From Gigaspora rosea (lineage: Eukaryota; Glomeromycota; Glomeromycetes; Diversisporales; Gigasporaceae): a DNA stretch of 64,000 nt. The notes beneath the pieces are model-generated. The model did no database searches. It was not told where the DNA came from and saw only the letters and a list, made by a program, of their open reading frames with translations. Position numbers and translations under genes: made by a program. The DNA lies in contig QKWP01000676.1 of NCBI GenBank assembly GCA_003550325.1, forward strand, positions 97,408 to 161,407. Direction: 5' to 3'. This document shows positions 12,373-22,683 of the stretch, one piece after another. Position 1 is the first letter of the stretch. Every line of letters starts with the position of its first letter.

Positions 12373-12683
12373 CACCATAGGTAATTATCACCTGTGATCT
12401 ACAATGCAAAAATAAATCATTTTATTAAAACAAAAAACAAACCTTTTTAATGTTAGGGTTAGGGTAAGGGTTAGGAATTAGAAGGGTGCTTTGTATATAG
12501 TAAAATTTTGCAAGGAATTTTTTTTTGCATAAAAAAAAGTAGTTTCATAGACAAATTTCTGCAATTTTTTTAAAAATTCTTTGTTTTTTGTTTGTTTTGG
12601 TTACACAAAAATTGATTTATATATAACACCTGATCTTAAATTTTGATTGGCTATTGTACTACAGGTGATAATCACCTGTGGTG
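12373..12683. mobile_element. MITE with TTAGGG-containing core
   Basis: The left end CACCATAGGTAATTATCACC (12373) and the right end, inward from 12683, CACCACAGGTGATTATCACC are inverted repeats. The interior has a short TTAGGG-like run (about 12450-12475). After it comes AAAATTTTGCAAGGAATTTT, a core shared with relics at 24960-25110, 25880-25960, 26130-26205 and, reversed, 27420-27540. It is non-coding. Confidence 0.65.
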
Positions 12684-12689
12684 TATATT

Positions 12690-12875
12690 AGAATTTCTAA
12701 TAAAAAATAAAAAAATAAAAATAAAATAAAATAAAAATAAAAAAAATAGAAATAAAAAAAATAAAAAATAAAAGAAATAAAAAATTTAAAAATTAAAAAA
12801 AAAAATAAAAAAAAATAAAAAATAAAAAAAATAAAAAAATAAAAATAAAAAAAATAAAAAAAATTAAGAAAAATT
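12690..12875. repeat. A-rich tract of A(4-8)T units upstream of LINE1
   Basis: About 185 bp of AAAAAT-type repeats on the plus strand immediately before LINE1. It looks like a retroposon tail and probably served as the target into which LINE1 inserted. Confidence 0.75.
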
Positions 12876-12999
12876 AAAAAACTCTTTCCCGTACACCCCT
12901 GAAAATCGCAAAACACAACAAACAAAAAAATTTTCATCGGCGGAAAAGAGCATCCTTCGCATAATAACTAAGCTTATTTAAGTATTAACTAGACAGAAA

Positions 13000-14152
13000 T
13001 TGTCTGGGCTTCTCTTCACAACGTCCAATATAAAGCGAAGTCGAAGTCGAACCACTTGTACACTTTTTCCTGCTTTAAAACCGTTGCTGACTATGTCAGC
13101 AACACAAGATTCTAGTATCACCAACATGGACACTCAAGAAGAGGACGATAACCATACTTCTATGGAAATAGACGACTACAACACGCAACAAGCAACAAAA
13201 AAATCTAAAGCTGAGACTTTACCACCTGTTGCAGTACGGCCAGGAACCCCTCCCCCAATAATAAAAGTGTCGAAGAAAATTCGGATATTTCTGCGGAATC
13301 TGTGTTGACCCCAAAAAATTCATCTATGACATCAGCTCACCTGCTGATCAAAACAAACTCTACAAATTTCCCAGGACCCGCATCAGTACCCATTACATTT
13401 TCCCACGATAACCCCTATGTGTGTCACGAGGCCACAACAACAACCCAAACTGATCAACCGACTGTGGGAACACAGGCCCCAAGCCAACAACCGGAATCAA
13501 ACACCTCAATCGACCTAACGACCTCAACAACCCCACAGAACGACCCATCTCAACATGTGTTTACCAAAAAAGACTTCTTCGACTTCGATATTGATACCGT
13601 TGAAATCAATAAACAACGCACACCGGCTGACCCTACGAATAAACAACAGGACATAGACATGAGATTGTTTCAGATTCTACTATTAAATTGGACCACCTAG
13701 AAACGACACCTTCAAAGCCCAATAACATACAACTAGAACCAAATACAACCCCTAGGCTCACCTACAGCGCGGTAGCATCAGAAAAAAAAGTTTCTTCTAC
13801 TAACCGGAAAGTCGATAGAGGAAGCTTAAACAAATGGAAAAAACAAGTGCAATACGAATTACGAAATCAAAAGCAAGCCCAAAGGCTTGATAACTTCAAT
13901 GAAGAAATCTGGAACATAGATAAAATTACAAAGATCCTACATTCAAAGGAGAATCTCATGGAATTTACGAGATACAAACTGGACACTATACCAACCGATA
14001 TCCGAATTCCCACAGCTATTAATGCAAAAATTCACCATAAGGATACTGCATTCTTTCGTTCTTTTACCAGGACAACTGCAGCCCAAGCCCCCACCAAATT
14101 GAATTTCCACTCTCTTGAGCAAGGCTACAGACTGATACAAAAGACTACATAA
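13000..14152 (+). pseudogene. LINE1 ORF1-like region, frameshifted
   Basis: Open pieces at 13000-13308, 13302-13700 and 13688-14152 overlap in different frames, so at least two frameshifts separate them. The products are rich in Thr, Ser, Pro, Asn and Gln (TTTTQTDQPTVGTQAP type), resembling a disordered region. They turn basic near RGSLNKWKKQVQYELRNQKQ. I see no RRM or zinc knuckle. Position and orientation ahead of the endonuclease suggest the LINE ORF1 or the N-terminal extension of a single long polyprotein. The role in RNA binding is inferred only from position. Confidence 0.65.
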
Positions 14153-14423
14153 TATACCCATGACTAACAAAACCAACCGTAACCAAATTTCTTTCGGCCT
14201 CCGTCAAAAGATTGCAATTGACTACTTGAAAATTTTAGACTTTCTTGAATTAAATGGCCACAAAATTACTAGCTAGTTGTTTTACCTGTGGGGCTTTGGC
14301 AAACTAGAGAAATATGTCGACTTAGGGGTAGCCTGTGCAACAATAAATAGCGTTATTGATGAAGCAACTACTCCCCTTCCTGACAAACCAGAAGATATTC
14401 CTGAAGATATCCGTACCTTCCAA

Positions 14424-15395
14424 TTACCAATAGATGATCACCATAATATGCGACAAATAGTCAGCACACTCTATCTAATTTTTTTATTCTAATGCCTTCC
14501 GGAATCTTACTTTTTGCACACACGCATACCGTTACCCGCCTACCCCGCAGACTTAACCTCTGAAATAACTAACCACTTCCCAATTACCAATTATGATAAA
14601 CTTCGCTCCCTCTCAGAATACTGTAAGGAATTGCGCAAATACTACATATTCAAAGAATTACCACCCTCATATTTTGACCTACCTGCAGTCAAGACTAAAC
14701 CTCATCTTCCAGTAACCCCACAAGAACTAAATAAAGAAATCTGACACCTGTTCCCCTTTGTAGCCAAGAATGAAACTGAATTCAAACGACATATTGAAAT
14801 CTTAAAAGAATACTATTACTTTAAAAGACTTCCAAATGACTATATTCGTCAAAGGCGTCGCTTGCCGAAAAAGCCATCAGAACTAAAACTAAACAAATAC
14901 TCTTTTCCCCTCACGGACCTGCCTACGGTACAAAAATTCATTGCTGAAATGGAAGACGAATACTACATTCCCAAACTACTCCCGACCGAGTACTCAGAAA
15001 TTAATTTCACGAAGAAACCCGAACTCCCATGGGACTTCAGAAAAATCCAACAAATTAAACTGAATATACCTATCACAGACCCTAGAGAATTGGTAGCGAC
15101 TGCTAGGAAACTACGAAAATTCTACTTCTTCCGTCAAATACCACAAACATGGATTAGAATCCCAAAAAGGAACAACACCAATCTCTTAATAACAAACCAA
15201 AATTACCCGCTGACCTCCATTCACTCAAGGAATCAATTGCTAATACAATACCTGATTTATCTATCGACCTACCAATTACTGACTATGAGAAAGTGATCAC
15301 TACAGTAGACATGCTCTGTGAATACTTCGACTTCCATACTACTCCACCTTACTTATTCGAACTACTCGACCGTCTGAAACCCGAATGGACTTATA
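14424..15395 (+). repeat. Run of about six degenerate 50-60-residue protein repeats in LINE1
   Basis: Translating through the stops, the pattern [F/L/I]-P-I-T-D/N-x-x-x-L, then L-R-K/E-Y-Y-x-F, then L-P-x-x-Y, then P-x-L-P recurs. Anchor prolines lie near 14427, 14580, 14754, 14907, 15069 and 15271 (spacing about 153-202 bp). Clear examples are FPITNYDKL with LRKYYIFKELPPSY, FPLTDLPTV with DEYYIPKLLPTEY, IPITDPREL with LRKFYFFRQIP, and LPITDYEKV with CEYFDFHTTPPYL. I do not recognise the module. It sits directly before the endonuclease and is broken by stops near 14490 and 14744. Confidence 0.7.
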
Positions 15396-18300
15396 CGATT
15401 ATGATAATATTTAGGGAAACTATTGAAACCCAAACACTTGCGCAACCGCTCGACGCTAATCTATCACAAATTATATCAAATGAACCAACACCCGACCACA
15501 CTCTACCACTCACTATCACAAATGAATCAACATTCCTAATTGAGGATGTAATAAACATTGTCACACATAACATCAGAGGACTAATAAGACTAGAAAAAGC
15601 ACAAAGTTGGATCAAATACTGTGCCAAATCCAACCTACACATCATATCCCTAACAGAAACCAAACTCACGGACTCATGTACCCTAAACCTCACTAACCCT
15701 TATACTTTTTTTATTCTTCCAACTTTGAACCATACACAGCCAAGCAAAAGGACTCCAGTCTTGGCACAGCACTAATGATCTGTAACTAGCTACATCCGTA
15801 CATTCATGATATCCGCACTCTACCCGGCACTGCCATATACATAGACTTCTACTTCCCCGCCAACAAAACCCGCATCATCTCTACCTATTTACCACCAAGT
15901 TCAAACTATCCTCACCTCAACAAACACAATCAAGAAAAAATCTTCACCTGGTTTCTAGATGCAAAGAACAGAAACTGGAATATAATTTTACTAGGAGACC
16001 TAAACGCAAATCAGTTTAGAGACAAGAAATTCCCGCTCTTCAACAACCTAAACTCTGCCAACGCCACCAGCCTATTATCATTTTATGACATTACAACACC
16101 TACATGGAAAGGACCCAACTCAATGAGTCAAATCGACGACTTATGGTATAACTCCGATATAATCACAAACATGGATAACCCCACAATCACTGACGCCGGT
16201 TACATCACTGGAAGTGATCATAACATTATCTCCACCACATGGCACATCAATATAACAAAACAAAAAAATTATCGAAAAAACAAAAAATGCAAACGAAAAA
16301 TATATCAGTATACGAAAATGACTATAAAAGACTGGGATGAATTTGCAGCAGAAATTGATAAAAGAATCAAACAAGAACTACCACAACAGGAAACAGAATG
16401 GGTTGCAAAAGAATTAGACAGATGCTGGAACATCTGGACTGCCCTGGTCAAGAATATGATGAATAAACTTATCCCCTTCACCTTCACAACTCCTAAGAAC
16501 TTCTATGCTCTATCCCTTAAAGCCACCCACTTACACCTTGCACTAAAATTAATGAACAAATGTCTTAGACTCCTGACTACACAACCCTCACCTGAATTGC
16601 TTGACCGATGTAATAAATTACTTTCCATGGCAGCTGAACTTTCAAACACGGAAATCACTCCTCTCACACCAGTTAACCTAGACTCCCTCCTCCCACAAAC
16701 GATCCAACAACTTAAGCAAACTAAACATACTATTTGGACTGCCCGCAACTTAGAAAAACTACAAGAACAAAACGATAAAATAAACTTCTATATTAATCGT
16801 CGCTACAATGACTTCAAAGATAACACTTCCAGAATGTTAGACAGTATCTTAAAATGAAGATCAGATCCAGTCAGGACAAATAGAATAATTCTCTCTAACC
16901 AAATACTAACCGGAAAACAAGAAGTCCTAGAACACATACGCATATACTTCGAGAACTGGACTAAAGCCAATCTGCCCAACGAAGAATTAAAAATGAACTA
17001 GGAAGAAGCCTATCTCCCCTTAGCGAGCATAAACCCCTCCATATATGAACCACTAACTCTACCCATCTCTCTTGATGAAATCCAATCCACAATCGACAGC
17101 ACACCTAAAAATAAGGCTACTGGACCTTTAGCAATTCCAAACGAAATCCTACAACATCTCCCTGTTGCCGCAATAAAGATACTTCAAAAGATCTTCAACA
17201 GCTGTCTAAAACTAAACCGCACCCCTACACAATGGCTCCGAGCAAATGTATGGCCCATACCCAAAAAACCCAAATATAACTACAACCTCAATACTACTAG
17301 ACCCATCACTCTCATTGACCATACTAGAAAAATTTTTACTAAAATACTAAACAACCGAATGACCAAAATCATAATGCGCTATGAAATATTATCACCAATG
17401 AACTTTGCCACATTCCCCTTCCAATCGACTATCCAACCAGTATCTCAACTAACACATATTTTGGAGCACGCTATTACTAATAACAAAGAAATCTGGGCCC
17501 TCTCCCAGGACATATCCAAGGCATTTGACTCTGTCAATGTCAATACACTGGGGAACGCTCTCCACAAAATTAAGATTCCTCAAAACATAATTGACCTCCT
17601 CACTCATCTATTAACCAATCGTACAAATCAAGTAATTACAGAACGAAGCTTTACCCCACCATATGCTATACTAGATGGAATTGACCAGGGCGAAACTTTC
17701 TTACCTCTACTATGGAAAATATACTACGATCCACTTATCGCTACCATAAATAAATGCTTCCACAGCTATTCATCCACAATTCCATCCCAGCCTTCCAAAT
17801 CAATCCACACCTCCATCATGGCTTACATGGATGACTCCCTTTGGATTGCCCCCAATAAACAAACCCTAATGGACATCTTGTCTACCGCCTCTAGCTTTTA
17901 CAAGCTCAATTACATCAAAGTCAACCCCACAAAATCATTCTTAATCTCCAATTCCTCAACCCCAACACCCAACATCAACTTCAACAATACAATAATCACC
18001 GCTCTACTACTCAACACCCCCTTGAAATACTTAGGTGCATGGTTTACAACAGGAAAACCACACACACACATACAAAAATTAATTATGGCTGAAATTACCA
18101 CGAACTTGAAAAAACTCCAACTTGCATGCATAACTGAAAAACAAGCTATCTACATATACAATCATGTTATCTACCTCGCTTTCAATACCGTATCCTCTCC
18201 TCTTACCTGAATCCTTCACAGCTAAAACTGATTAACCAATTAATAATCAAGATCGTACAACAGAAAGCGAAGATTGCTAGAAGCTTACCAAACTCCTTTT

Positions 18301-18860
18301 TACACTGTACAAACATTTACGCACTCACGGACAAATCACAAGCACAACTATCCACCCTTACCTCTAACCTCCAAAAGGGCTTAAACCACCCAGATTTTGA
18401 CAAGTTCTATCTTAAGATAAGACTCTAACAAATTCAAAACTCGGCGCACACTAATGAATCCATTCTGGAAGAATGGCCTGCCCTTCCACATTCACAATAT
18501 CTCACACATTCCTGTCAAGCCCTTTGGGCAATATATAAACTCAATATAAAATTTCTAAGACCACTAAACAACTAGCCCATCACAACTAACCTACTAGGCA
18601 CCTCGATCAACCCAATACTCCTGTCCCACCACAAATGCACACACTTAAAAGAAACCCTGAACTCACACGGGATTTTCTGCATCAAGCAATTCATGGACTT
18701 TAGAAACCAAAAACTAATAGAATGGAACAACTTTCACCACAATATTAAGAAAATCCCTTGAGGCAGAATCCCGAAATAGTTCTGACTCATACAAGATCTC
18801 ATTACCTCTCATGCAACTCCCACACTCAACATCACAAAATTTAACCCCTTCAGCTCCCCC
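15293..18860 (+). pseudogene. LINE1 endonuclease and reverse transcriptase, broken
   Basis: The APE-type endonuclease starts at VTHNIRG (near 15556). It continues with SLTETKL, an LLGDLNANQ motif near 15990, and GSDHNIIS (near 16210), matching the catalytic Asp-Asn and Ser-Asp-His blocks of this fold. The reverse transcriptase follows: NKATGPLAIPNEIL (near 17110), TRPITLIDHTRKIFTK (near 17300), SQDISKAFDSVN (near 17505), GIDQGETFLPLLW (near 17680) and the catalytic AYMDDSLW (near 17820). Here Met replaces the usual Ala of YADD. Breaks include a stop at 16855-16857, another near 17000, frame changes around 15776, and several stops from 18208 on. The enzyme would copy LINE1 RNA by target-primed reverse transcription, but this copy is inactive. 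Confidence 0.88.
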
Positions 18861-18862
18861 AA

Positions 18863-20323
18863 ATGGACCCCGATAAGAAAGGATGGATAATTACCTCTAG
18901 TGGAGAAATCGCAAAAATTTCTAACCAAAATACCAATACTAATACACTAAAAGCCAGACATTACAATACTTCTAGTAATATGAAATCTGTCAAACCCTGT
19001 CCTGAATGTGAACTAAAAAACAAAAAACTAAGAACCTCCCGCTGCCACTTTACTGTTGATAAATGCTTCATACACAACCTCCAAATAGACTGTAAACTCC
19101 ACATACACGCAAATATCAGTGATATAATATACAGTCTTCGACACCCTTCCCCTCCAATCCAAGCTATCTTACTTGACAAATTATTACCCAGACCCCTCTC
19201 AGCATTTCAAAAACCACCTATAGGAAAATGGGAATCACTCATATCCTCCAATTTCAAGAATAAATCAATCTCGATGAACATCACAATCAACAAAAACAAC
19301 AACCAGACTAACGACAAAAAAATAATAGCCTCTTGCATATTACAACACAGCAGATCCACAATCAGCATCTTCAATACATACTGGCCATCCAAAACAAATG
19401 CACTACTAACACTACTTACCTTCATTTCCACTACGATAGACAATACAGCCAAATTGGATATAACAACCAATAACCTATCATTCAAAAACCTTGTAAAACA
19501 CTCAATAGATATACATCGCACCTCACATCTAAAACTTGACCGATCAGACTTCCCACACTTACAACGCATACTAATATCAATATTAATGAAAAGAAAACTG
19601 GAAATTTCATATAACCCAAACCTCAAAATCTCGGACCCACTTCCCCTATATCCTCTCGACATCACCCCCCAAAAATTCCTATACAACCGATTTACGACAC
19701 TAATTAATGATATACCCACAATTCAACCGATCAAAATATTACTAAAAGGAATACACAAAATAACGAACGACATTCTTTGGCATAACCAACAAAGAATCCG
19801 GATATGGAAATCTCACATGGACAATATTGACTGGAATCTCACTCTCGAAATACTGATCTTCAATGATAAACCTAAAGCACTCTACACTAACCCCGCTCCA
19901 TCAAATATCAAGAACTTTAAAATCAAATTAATAGCCGAAAAACTCCCTACTCACCTTCTCTTACACCTCCGTAACCCCAACAAATATCCAAACCACTTTT
20001 GTCCTAGATGTTACTCCACCTCAGAAGACTACTCCCATCTACTAATCTGTGTTTCCAACCACTTTACTTTCAATGCAGAACTCAGAAGAATCCTAATTAA
20101 AATAGCAGAAGAAAAGAAACTACCACTCGAAAATCCCGAAGAGTTCATCTCTAACTATACATTTCTACACATCAACAAGAACATTCCTATCGGTATCATA
20201 ACAGAATGTACTCTCGCCCCTTTCAAGTCTCGACACCACAAAAAGAAACTCTCCCCACTACTACACCACAGAATAGCGGAATTCATATACAAAGAGATTT
20301 GGATACTCTCCAGAATGTGCTGA
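18863..20323 (+). CDS. LINE1 C-terminal region: degenerate RNase-H-like domain and zinc finger
   Basis: A 486-codon open frame that in an intact element would be fused to the reverse transcriptase. It has an N-terminal cysteine cluster (CPECELKNKKL...C...C). A segment follows that looks like an RNase H core: IIASCILQHS, then WPSKTNALLTLLTFIS, then LDITTNN. In active RNases H the latter two blocks carry Glu (S-T-R-A-E-L type) and Asp (TDS); here they read TNALL and TNN, so both catalytic acids appear lost. A CPRCYSTSEDYSHLLIC finger near residue 390 matches the Cys-Cys-His-Cys finger common after LINE reverse transcriptases. The methionine start is arbitrary. RNase H assignment is by position and pattern only. 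Confidence 0.7.
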   Translation: MDPDKKGWIITSSGEIAKISNQNTNTNTLKARHYNTSSNMKSVKPCPECELKNKKLRTSRCHFTVDKCFIHNLQIDCKLHIHANISDIIYSLRHPSPPIQAILLDKLLPRPLSAFQKPPIGKWESLISSNFKNKSISMNITINKNNNQTNDKKIIASCILQHSRSTISIFNTYWPSKTNALLTLLTFISTTIDNTAKLDITTNNLSFKNLVKHSIDIHRTSHLKLDRSDFPHLQRILISILMKRKLEISYNPNLKISDPLPLYPLDITPQKFLYNRFTTLINDIPTIQPIKILLKGIHKITNDILWHNQQRIRIWKSHMDNIDWNLTLEILIFNDKPKALYTNPAPSNIKNFKIKLIAEKLPTHLLLHLRNPNKYPNHFCPRCYSTSEDYSHLLICVSNHFTFNAELRRILIKIAEEKKLPLENPEEFISNYTFLHINKNIPIGIITECTLAPFKSRHHKKKLSPLLHHRIAEFIYKEIWILSRMC

Positions 20324-20660
20324 CATTCAGAGGCAGTCCCTCCTCCCTCTCCATTAACACCACCAACCATGATCAAAACCCTCCCACCCACACCACTCTT
20401 TATTAAACAAAAAATCGACAAATTCATTCTCACTAATAACTTTTCTATCAACAACATCCTTTCTGAAAACTAGAGGTCTACGGCTATTCTAGTAAAGAAT
20501 AAGGCTGAGAGTAAACCCTAGCTCTTACCTCTACTTCCCTTTAGATTAGTAATTCCTACATATAATCATATATGTATAATCTACAAAATCTTAATAAAGA
20601 ATTAGAGAATAGACCTCTCTTTTAAAAAAAAAAATAAAAAAATGAAAAAAAATAAAAAGA
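20324..20660 (+). other. LINE1 3' UTR with AATAAA, terminal hairpin and A-rich tail
   Basis: After the last stop, 260 bp of non-coding sequence leads to CTTAATAAAGAATTAGAGAA (20589 onward). A small hairpin follows (AGAG, 7-base loop, CTCT), then A-rich tail units of A(7-11)T type to 20660. The block CTTAATAAAGAAT is repeated at the end of the SINE directly downstream, followed there too by a hairpin. This is likely the site recognised by the LINE reverse transcriptase. Confidence 0.65.
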
Positions 20661-20661
20661 C

Positions 20662-21298
20662 CTTGGGTTCGATAGCATAGCGGTTATGCTCTGAGGTCGC
20701 AAATCGAAAGATTGCTGGTTCAAGTCCTGTGGACGGCGAACGCGAATTTTAATAATTGGTGTAACAAACTCTGCAAGGACGAACTTGTTAGTCTGGATCT
20801 GCGATTTGGGTAACCAAAGTCACGAGACGTAGTGAAGGTCATGTCACGAACTCTTGGCGGCGTTTTCCGGCGGACCTTGGCCAGTCTGGTTAGGTGGTAC
20901 AGAAAGTCCGGGGTTAAAACTTGGACAAATAAGCTGGTAGGACTTATGTCATACCTAGCCAACTCTAGGCTGCGGATAAAGTAGTCTGAGTTGAACATTC
21001 ATAAAAATTAGGTTGGGGCCCCACAATATTCACATAAAAGTCAGTGTGTCGGGTAGTAATAGGAGGATCATGAACCAGAGGGTTTAAATAGGCAACTTCC
21101 GTAGTTGGGTTGTAGGTATGAGCAACTAGTGTGGAACCTTCAGGCGGACCACTTAAATTAGGCACCAAAAGTGTACATGTGGCTAGTTGTATCCTCATTC
21201 ATGTAACAAATATTACATCCATACAGCTTAATAAAGAATCGAGACAAGGTCTCAGTTGTAAAACGCAAAAAAATAAAAAATAAAAAATAAAAAAAAAT
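20662..21298 (+). mobile_element. tRNA-derived SINE (SINE1)
   Basis: A tRNA-like head (20664-20735) is followed by a unique body. The 3' block CTTAATAAAGAATCGAGACA continues into the hairpin GAGACAAGGTCTC and an A-rich tail (21266-21298). The body segment AGTTGTATCCTCATTCATGT is shared with a longer reverse-oriented SINE (51535-52565) and with a relic at 27053-27125. The element lies immediately behind the LINE1 tail, apparently inserted into its A-rich tract. It encodes no supported protein. Its 3' end resembles LINE1, suggesting LINE1-type machinery moves it. Confidence 0.82.
20664..20735 (+). promoter_or_regulatory. tRNA-like pol III promoter of SINE1 (A and B boxes)
   Basis: TAGCATAGCGG (20671-20681) resembles the tRNA A box, and GGTTCAAGTCC (near 20717) matches the B-box consensus exactly. 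The A-box region folds as a D arm (GCAT/ATGC). The anticodon arm does not pair as in a working tRNA, so this is an internal promoter of a SINE and not a tRNA gene. RNA polymerase III would initiate just upstream. Confidence 0.75.
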
Positions 21299-21412
21299 TG
21301 ATATTGCCACATAATGCCACACCCGTGCTAATATAATTAAGTTTTATAAGGGTTTAGGGTTAGCATTATTAACAGGGTGTGGAGATATCAAAAAGGGTGT
21401 GGAAATATCAAT
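21298..21412. mobile_element. Small MITE next to the SINE1 tail
   Basis: ATTGATATTGCCACA at 21298 and, inward from 21412, ATTGATATTTCCACA are inverted repeats, with GCCACACCC/GGGTGTGG repeated inside. It contains GGGTTTAGGGTTAG. No target duplication is visible. Confidence 0.5.
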
Positions 21413-21420
21413 TTCCAAAA

Positions 21421-21471
21421 ATAATAAAAAAAATAAAAAAATAAAATAAAATAAAATAAAAAATAAATAAT
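21421..21471. repeat. A-rich A(3-8)T tract
   Basis: Same texture as the LINE1 and SINE1 tails. It could be the original downstream part of the A-rich target or a tail remnant. Confidence 0.6.
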
Positions 21472-22019
21472 GTGCTTAAATATTTGTCGTTATGTGCGTA
21501 CTGTTGTGAAGTAAAAAGATCTTATTTCTTTTTTGATATTTCATTGAGCACGCAAATTTTCTATGAATGAAATTTCGAAGTACAGTCAAATATAATTAAC
21601 TTTAAAGGATTACTATAATTTAAATAAAAGGTGACCGTATTATGACTTTTTGCCCTGCTCTAACTGAAAATATAAATGTGAATATTCTAAAATAAGTCAA
21701 TTTATTTAATTAATAACTTTACACAATATAGTTGATACTTTAATGTTCGATAAGAAAATTATTTAAAATGGTATGATTGTTATCATGCAATATTTATTAA
21801 TGTATTTTATTAAAAATTCGAAGAATTGAAAACAATGTCTCAAAATGTTTTAATCAATCGTAAGGAATTTGAATTGTCATACGTTAGTATTAAAAAATGA
21901 AAAGTAATATTTAAAAAATTTTTAATAAAACTTAACTATCACAAAAAATTAAAACTGCGAAGCAATTGTTCGATGATTACCAATGAAAAATGAGAATTGC
22001 ATTAGCCAGGTAGAAATTA

Positions 22020-22196
22020 TAGTCAGACCTCCCTAAATGCAACCTCCCTAAATGCATAACCTCCCTAAATGCATGGCTTGACTTGGTCCCAACTCATATG
22101 TTACTTATAGATTTTTTTACCTCTCTAAATACAATACCTCTCTAGATGCAAGGTTTTTTATTGGCCCCTCACTATGCATTTAGAGAGGTCTGACTG
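22020..22196. mobile_element. MITE of the CAGTCAGACC family, TA flanks
   Basis: The left end TAGTCAGACCTCCCTAAATG (22020) pairs with the right end, inward from 22196, CAGTCAGACCTCTCTAAATG. TA flanks both sides (22018-22019, 22197-22198). It is 177 bp, with three direct CCTCCCTAAATGCA units at the left. It is the best-preserved of three copies in the window. Confidence 0.85.
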
Positions 22197-22683
22197 TAGT
22201 GAATCCCAAACCTCATCCTCATTAGGTGATAAAATCAGCTGCCAATATAACATTTATCAATACATATTGCTGACCCTCCTCTCCTAAAAATTACGTAATA
22301 AAAGGCTCTTCATTTATCAATCGGTGGAAACTGAAAGATGGTCGGCGTCAATTAATAATCGACGTAAATTGAGAAACATAACATATTCGCTTATCATTTG
22401 ATTTATGGTATATTCACCTGTCTTTTGGATTATTTAAAAACTGCAAAATAAGATCCAATGGATAAATCGATTGCATTAATATAAATGTACATTTCAAGTA
22501 TAACGGAAAATTCCATTATGCTAAAATAAAAAATAAAGTATCAGCAGTAATTTAATTATATACAAAAATTTTAAGTTCAGTTAATGAAAACCAACAAAAT
22601 AAATAAAAATTTCGTATGAAAACTATCGTTTAAATCAACTTTATAAGTATATTTATTATATATAATAAAAAACGTAAACGTAT
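22197..22683. other. Region downstream of the BTB-TLDc gene
   Basis: About 490 bp of AT-rich DNA that would hold the 3' end of the minus-strand gene. I see no other gene. Confidence 0.4.

Larger units (their letters stand above)
12890..20660 (+). mobile_element. Non-LTR retrotransposon LINE1, nearly full length, broken
   Basis: A 7.7-kb plus-strand element contains, in order, a low-complexity ORF1-like region (13000-14152), a repeat region (14424-15395), an APE-type endonuclease (about 15550-16220), a reverse transcriptase (about 17000-18200), and a C-terminal RNase-H-like plus zinc-finger region (18863-20323). A 3' UTR ends in a hairpin and an A-rich tail (20624-20660). The coding strand is strikingly richer in C than G and less AT-rich than its surroundings, so it stands out by composition. 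Frame changes and stops break the first two thirds; the last 486 codons are open. The element lies between A-rich tracts, which hides any target duplication. Confidence 0.9.

Noticed and set aside
12450..12475. Telomere or chromosome end (TTAGGG run)
   Set aside because: Only a few degenerate units, internal, and shared with several MITE relics; similar runs near 27490 and 63795 are also inside MITEs.
12659..12937. Minus-strand frame rich in Phe and Tyr
   Set aside because: Artefact of the A-rich tract; the product is almost only F, Y, I and L.
19207..19719. 170-residue minus-strand frame
   Set aside because: Shadow of the open C-terminal frame of LINE1 on the other strand.
20664..20735. 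Functional tRNA gene
   Set aside because: A and B boxes are good and the D arm pairs, but the anticodon arm does not fold correctly and the sequence runs into a SINE body and A-rich tail.
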